Shown piece after piece: positions 42,628-45,820 of a DNA stretch of 45,820 nt; position 1 is the stretch's first letter; the number at the start of each line of letters is the position of its first letter. The notes beneath the pieces are model-generated. The model saw nothing but the letters and a program-made list of their open reading frames with translations, had not been told where the DNA came from and made no database searches. The translations under genes were made by a program, and so were the position numbers. Source of the DNA: JBGPHT01 sp041484525 (GTDB taxonomy: Bacteria; Acidobacteriota; Terriglobia; Bryobacterales; Bryobacteraceae); NCBI GenBank assembly GCA_041484525.1, contig JBGPHT010000054.1:1-45820 (forward strand), read 5' to 3'.

Positions 42628-42974
42628 TGGTCCTGGCCGCCGTGAAGTTGGAGCCGAAGTCTGAGGGAATCGCCACCCCCCGCAAGAAACGGCCCAAGGA
42701 ACTTGCTGTCATCACGGAGTGCTGCACCGGCTGTTCAGGTTCGCCGGCGTGCGTTCCGTATTGCCCTGTCGCCGATTGCATGTACTGGGTGCCGGATGAG
42801 GACAATGCGCCGTTCGGCCGCATCGAGGTCGATCCCGTCCTCTGCATCGGCTGCAAGAAGTGCACCAGCAAGGGTCCCGATGGCGCGTTCCTGGACGGCT
42901 GCCCTTGGGACGCCATCATCATGAGTCCGATCGAAGAGGTTGAAGTGATGATCGGCATGAAGATGCCGGTCTGA
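42627..42974 (+). CDS. Ferredoxin-like iron-sulfur protein with unusual cysteine spacing
   Basis: The 115-residue protein carries two [4Fe-4S]-type sets with inserts. The first is C33-x2-C36-x5-C42-x3-C46 (CTGCSGSPACVPYCP), with extra C32 and C51. The second is C73-x2-C76-x2-C79-x12-C92 (CIGCKKCT to GCPWDAI). A short basic leader (about 1-25) precedes them. The long gap before C92 differs from the usual x3. It probably carries electrons for a neighbour such as the FAD reductase at 43392. It is 3 bp from the STAS gene. Confidence 0.88.
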   Translation: MVLAAVKLEPKSEGIATPRKKRPKELAVITECCTGCSGSPACVPYCPVADCMYWVPDEDNAPFGRIEVDPVLCIGCKKCTSKGPDGAFLDGCPWDAIIMSPIEEVEVMIGMKMPV

Positions 42975-42977
42975 CGT

Positions 42978-43385
42978 ATGGCGCTCGACATCCAACAGCG
43001 GGAAAAAGAAGGCATCACCGTGCTTGAGATGAAGGGCCGCGTCACGATGGGGCCGGAGGCGACTGCGCTGCGCGACAAGGTATCGGCGCTCAATACCGCC
43101 GAGGTGCGCAACCTTGTATTCAATATGGCGGCCGTGGATTACGTCGATAGCACGGGCCTGGGCGCGCTGGTGATGTGCGTGACCAGCCTGCGCAAGAGCG
43201 GCGGCAACGTCAAGCTGGTGAACCTGACCCGGCGGAACATCGAGTTGCTGGTGATGACCAAGCTGGCCACGGTGTTCGAGATCTTCAGCGATGAGCAGGA
43301 CGCTGTCAACAGCTACTACCCCGACCGCAAGATCAAGACGTTCGATATCCTGGACTTCGTGCAGAAGATGAAGCACGAGGAGTAA
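42978..43385 (+). CDS. STAS-domain anti-sigma factor antagonist
   Basis: The 135-residue protein has a STAS fold of the SpoIIAA/RsbV type: VLEMKGRVTMGPEA and the phosphorylation loop YVDSTGLGAL with S58. A C-terminal extension (about 105-135, SYYPDRKIKTFDILDFVQKM) follows. Such proteins release sigma factors from anti-sigma kinases when unphosphorylated. No kinase or sigma gene is adjacent; the ferredoxin and the FAD reductase lie 3 and 6 bp either side. Its partner is unknown and could be the receiver-ATPase fusion at 8271. Confidence 0.92.
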   Translation: MALDIQQREKEGITVLEMKGRVTMGPEATALRDKVSALNTAEVRNLVFNMAAVDYVDSTGLGALVMCVTSLRKSGGNVKLVNLTRRNIELLVMTKLATVFEIFSDEQDAVNSYYPDRKIKTFDILDFVQKMKHEE

Positions 43386-43391
43386 CCGCCG

Positions 43392-44693
43392 ATGGCACTG
43401 GTGGTCATCGGGGGCGTTGCCGCCGGTCTCAGCGCCGCAGCCCGCGCGCGGCGCCTCGATGCGAGCCTCGAAATCGTCGTCCTGGAAAAAGGCCCGGTCA
43501 TTTCGTACGGCGCGTGCGGGCTGCCGTATTTCGTGGAAGGGCGCGTTCGCGACGCCCGCCAACTGATCGTTTACACCCCCGAGTATTTCCGGAAGGAGCG
43601 CAACATCGATGTGCGGACGGGTGCGCGTGTGGTGTCGATTTCGCATCCGCGGCGCGAAGTGGCGCTCGAATCCGGTTCCCGGGTACGCTATGAGCGCTTG
43701 GTGATCGCGACCGGCGCGCGCTCTGATACGCACACCATCACGGGCGCTCAGCAGTCCCATGTCTTCACGCTCCAGACGTTGGATGACGCGGAGCGGCTGC
43801 GTGCGTGGGTGCGCGAGAAGCAGCCGAAACGGGCGGTGGTGATCGGCGCCGGCTACATCGGGGTGGAGGCGGCGGACGCGCTCCGGCGCAACGGCGTGCG
43901 GGTAACCGTGCTCGATCGCTCGCAAAACGCGCTGCTGCGCGACGACGCGGCGTTTACGGAGGCGGTGCGCAAGCAACTCGAAGCGCACGGCGTGGAACTG
44001 CGGTGCGGAGTTAGCGTGACGGCCATCGAGCCGGACCGCGTGGCTGGTGTGCCTTGCGACCTGGTGGTGATTTCCGCCGGGTTCAAGCCGAACGTGGAAC
44101 TGGCCGCGGATGCGGGGATCGAGATCGGACGAACCGGCGCCATCCGAACCGACGACCGCATGGAGACCAATCTGCGCGGTGTGTTCGCAGCCGGCGATTG
44201 CGCCGAGGTGACGCATCTGGTGACGGGACGGCCCACGTGGATTCCGCTGGGAACGACGGCCAACAAGGCGGGGCGTGTGGCGGGCGCCAATGCAGCAGGT
44301 GGGCGCGAGCGGTTCCCGGGTGTTGTGGGAACGTCGATCGTCGGCATCTTCGGAATGGGATTTGCCACCACGGGTTTTTCGGTGGAGCAGGCGCGCGCCG
44401 AGGGTTTCTCACCGGTGGCGGCGCGGATCGAAGGTTATGCGCGGCCGCGCTACTTCGGCGGCGCGAAGACGACGGTGGAACTGGTGGCGGATCGCGCCAC
44501 CGGGAGACTGATCGGTGGGTCGGTGATCGGCGAGGACGAGGCTGGCGGCCGGATTAATGTGATCGCGTCGGCGCTGCAGAACCGGATGCGCGTGGAAGAT
44601 TTCGAGCAGTTGGACCTGGCCTACTCGCCTCCGTTTGCTACGGTGTGGGACCCGCTGTTGATTGCCGCGCAGCAGTTAGTGAAGGCTCTGTAA
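43392..44693 (+). CDS. CoA-disulfide-reductase-like FAD oxidoreductase
   Basis: The 433-residue protein is a pyridine nucleotide-disulfide oxidoreductase with a single active-site cysteine, C42, in SYGACGLPYFVEG. This is the hallmark of CoA-disulfide reductases, NADH oxidases and related persulfide reductases. FAD binding is at VVIGGVAAGLSAAARARR, NAD binding at AVVIGAGYIGVEAADALRRN, and the second FAD motif at NLRGVFAAGDCAE; the C-terminal dimer domain is complete. It probably keeps a thiol pool reduced. It is the last gene of the ferredoxin-STAS-reductase cluster. Confidence 0.93.
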   Translation: MALVVIGGVAAGLSAAARARRLDASLEIVVLEKGPVISYGACGLPYFVEGRVRDARQLIVYTPEYFRKERNIDVRTGARVVSISHPRREVALESGSRVRYERLVIATGARSDTHTITGAQQSHVFTLQTLDDAERLRAWVREKQPKRAVVIGAGYIGVEAADALRRNGVRVTVLDRSQNALLRDDAAFTEAVRKQLEAHGVELRCGVSVTAIEPDRVAGVPCDLVVISAGFKPNVELAADAGIEIGRTGAIRTDDRMETNLRGVFAAGDCAEVTHLVTGRPTWIPLGTTANKAGRVAGANAAGGRERFPGVVGTSIVGIFGMGFATTGFSVEQARAEGFSPVAARIEGYARPRYFGGAKTTVELVADRATGRLIGGSVIGEDEAGGRINVIASALQNRMRVEDFEQLDLAYSPPFATVWDPLLIAAQQLVKAL

Positions 44694-45129
44694 ACTTCAC
44701 TGCACTACCGCGACCGACAGGGTGTTGCTCGGGGACCGCCCGTGGAGATGCTGTATCCCGGCCCATCTGGCCATGCCTTCAAGTTCACGACCGAGGTGAG
44801 CGTGGTTCCCGGCATCCTACCCTTCCGCTGGGAGGATGCGTCCAGGAAACATTTAGCCAAATAGGCACGAATCGCTGAGTCCGCGCTATTCGCTGCGCAG
44901 ACAGATTTGGGATCGATTCTATGGTTTTTGTACCTGGGGTACCATGACCGCGGACGGGGCTTTGTCATTAACTGCATGGTGAGTGCCCTCTACACTTGCT
45001 CTGAGCTGGGCGCCGGCATTCGGGGTGATCGTCCTTAGCCTGTTGGGTGGAAAAATGCGGAAAGACAAAACAGACGTGATTCGGGCGACCGTCGAATTCC
45101 TGAGCTTACTGCTGCTTGGCGTGGCGGCG
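44694..45129. other. Gene-poor stretch before the CRISPR array
   Basis: No gene can be supported. One plus-strand frame stays open from 44694 to a stop at 44862-44864 and contains FTTEVSVVPGILPFRWEDAS, which reads like coding sequence, but I cannot place it in a family and it has no start context. A GTACC/GGTAC inverted repeat lies near 44928-44943. Another frame (MRKDKTDVIRATVEFL, from 45055) runs into the array and is probably chance. Confidence 0.35.
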
Positions 45130-45143
45130 GCACGGGAGCGAAC
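45130..45143 (-). repeat. Remnant terminal CRISPR repeat
   Basis: GCACGGGAGCGAAC matches the right-hand part of the repeat at 13 of 14 positions, and the rest is lost. The 33 nt between it and the first intact repeat fit a spacer, so the array once had one more unit on this side. Confidence 0.7.
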
Positions 45144-45820
45144 ACCTCGTGAAACGGATCGGGACGACGGAGCAATGTTTCAATCCACGCTCCCGCGCGG
45201 GAGCGAACCGGTGCTCGTGCCGTGCTGGATAGCTTGCAAGGCGTTAATCCACGCTCCCGCGCGGGAGCGAACTCCAGCGTGTCCGACGCGTCGATCTCCA
45301 CCACGCGGTTTCAATCCACGCTCCCGCGCGGGAGCGAACGCCGCACGCCGTCGAGATGCAGGCCACGGCGAAGGTTTCAATCCACGCTCCCGCGCGGGAG
45401 CGAACGCGCTGCTGCGGCAGAAGGCCGCAGAGTTGGAGCTGTTTCAATCCACGCTCCCGCGCGGGAGCGAACCGGGGCGAGTGCGGCTACGCAGGAAGTT
45501 TATTTCGTTTCAATCCACGCTCCCGCGCGGGAGCGAACCACGCAAACGATGGACGGGGCAACAGATGATGTGTTTCAATCCACGCTCCCGCGCGGGAGCG
45601 AACGATGCGTTCCAGCGCCTAGAATGGTAGTGGTAAGCGTTTCAATCCACGCTCCCGCGCGGGAGCGAACACCGCCGCGACGGCGTCTGCCGCGGTCAAC
45701 AAGACGTTTCAATCCACGCTCCCGCGAGGGAGCGAACGCACCGGCCCCGGCAGGAGCCGCAGGTGTAATACTGTTTCAATCCACGCTCCCGCGCGGGAGC
45801 GAACGGAAGGTCACGCGGCC
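45130..45820 (-). CRISPR. CRISPR array, type I-C-like repeat, truncated at the window edge
   Basis: Ten 32-nt repeats lie at 45177-45208, 45241-45272, 45308-45339, 45374-45405, 45441-45472, 45507-45538, 45572-45603, 45639-45670, 45706-45737 and 45773-45804. The nine complete spacers are 32-35 nt, and a tenth is cut off. Each repeat starts GTTTCAATCC on the plus strand and holds the 18-bp palindrome CGCTCCCGCGCGGGAGCG. On the minus strand it begins GTTCG and ends ATTGAAAC, the type I-C-like form, leaving an 11-nt tail after the hairpin. Decayed repeats at the left end (45130-45143 and 45241-45272) mark the old, leader-distal end. Transcription on the minus strand from a leader beyond the right edge is inferred. 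Confidence 0.95.

Noticed and set aside
44983..45630. Long plus-strand frames and several minus-strand frames across the array
   Set aside because: They are translations of the repeats (recurring STLPRGSE and NPRSRAGAN units) and not genes.
45130..45820. Self-targeting of genes in this window by the spacers
   Set aside because: No spacer looked identical to other parts of the window by eye, but this was not an exhaustive comparison.

Overview
The window looks like a chromosomal segment of an Acidobacteriota bacterium, most likely of the Solibacter/Bryobacter type. This is inferred from gene content, not from a marker gene. The signs are a PadR plus 'acidobacterial duplicated orphan permease' (ADOP) pair, a VWFA-related domain protein, an ECF sigma factor coupled to a Ser/Thr kinase with a C-terminal tail of TPR-like repeats, a PEP-CTERM protein, many secreted hydrolases and high GC. 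No rRNA, tRNA, integrase or transposase gene was seen.

Layout. 0-3.2 kb: ADOP permease and its PadR repressor (minus strand). 3.2-9.1 kb: an M1-peptidase-like secreted protein that has lost its zinc ligands, the Tex RNA-binding protein, and a receiver-ATPase fusion lacking the phospho-acceptor Asp (minus). 9.2-10.7 kb: a secreted protein of unknown function. 10.7-14.8 kb: the yceD-rpmF-plsX operon followed by a DsbD-TlpA fusion (minus). 14.9-18.6 kb: DinB-like protein, esterase, a cyclophilin-FKBP double isomerase and a catalase-like protein (plus). 18.6-21.5 kb: enolase-superfamily enzyme, class A beta-lactamase-like serine hydrolase, outer-membrane barrel candidate. 21.7-24.8 kb: a translationally coupled SCO1 / TPR / MerB-like operon. 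25.0-29.5 kb: orphan DUF433, PEP-CTERM protein, VWFA protein fused to a membrane module, small hypothetical, aldo/keto reductase. 29.5-31.8 kb: CrtI-like FAD oxidoreductase coupled to an orphan Cas6. 32-36.9 kb: HEAT-repeat protein, PaiB-like flavoprotein, a frameshifted erythromycin-esterase-like gene, a kinase relic, REP-like elements and a secreted protein. 37-40.1 kb: ECF sigma factor and Ser/Thr kinase. 40.2-44.7 kb: CocE/NonD hydrolase, OsmC, then a tight ferredoxin-STAS-CoA-disulfide-reductase-like cluster. 45.13-45.82 kb: a CRISPR array running off the right edge.

How the parts work together. The clearest functional units are the lipid/ribosome operon (yceD-rpmF-plsX), the sigma factor-kinase pair (ATGA overlap), the SCO/TPR/MerB-like operon (4-bp overlaps) and the redox cluster near 42-44.7 kb. 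The CRISPR repeat has a type I-C-like form and no effector, cas1 or cas2 lies in the window. The only Cas protein is a Cas6 13 kb away in an unrelated operon. Many first genes of transcription units have a -10-like hexamer 5-8 nt upstream of the start codon, which suggests leaderless mRNAs. Several proteins look like catalytically altered members of enzyme or signalling families (M1-like, receiver, beta-lactamase-like, MerB-like).
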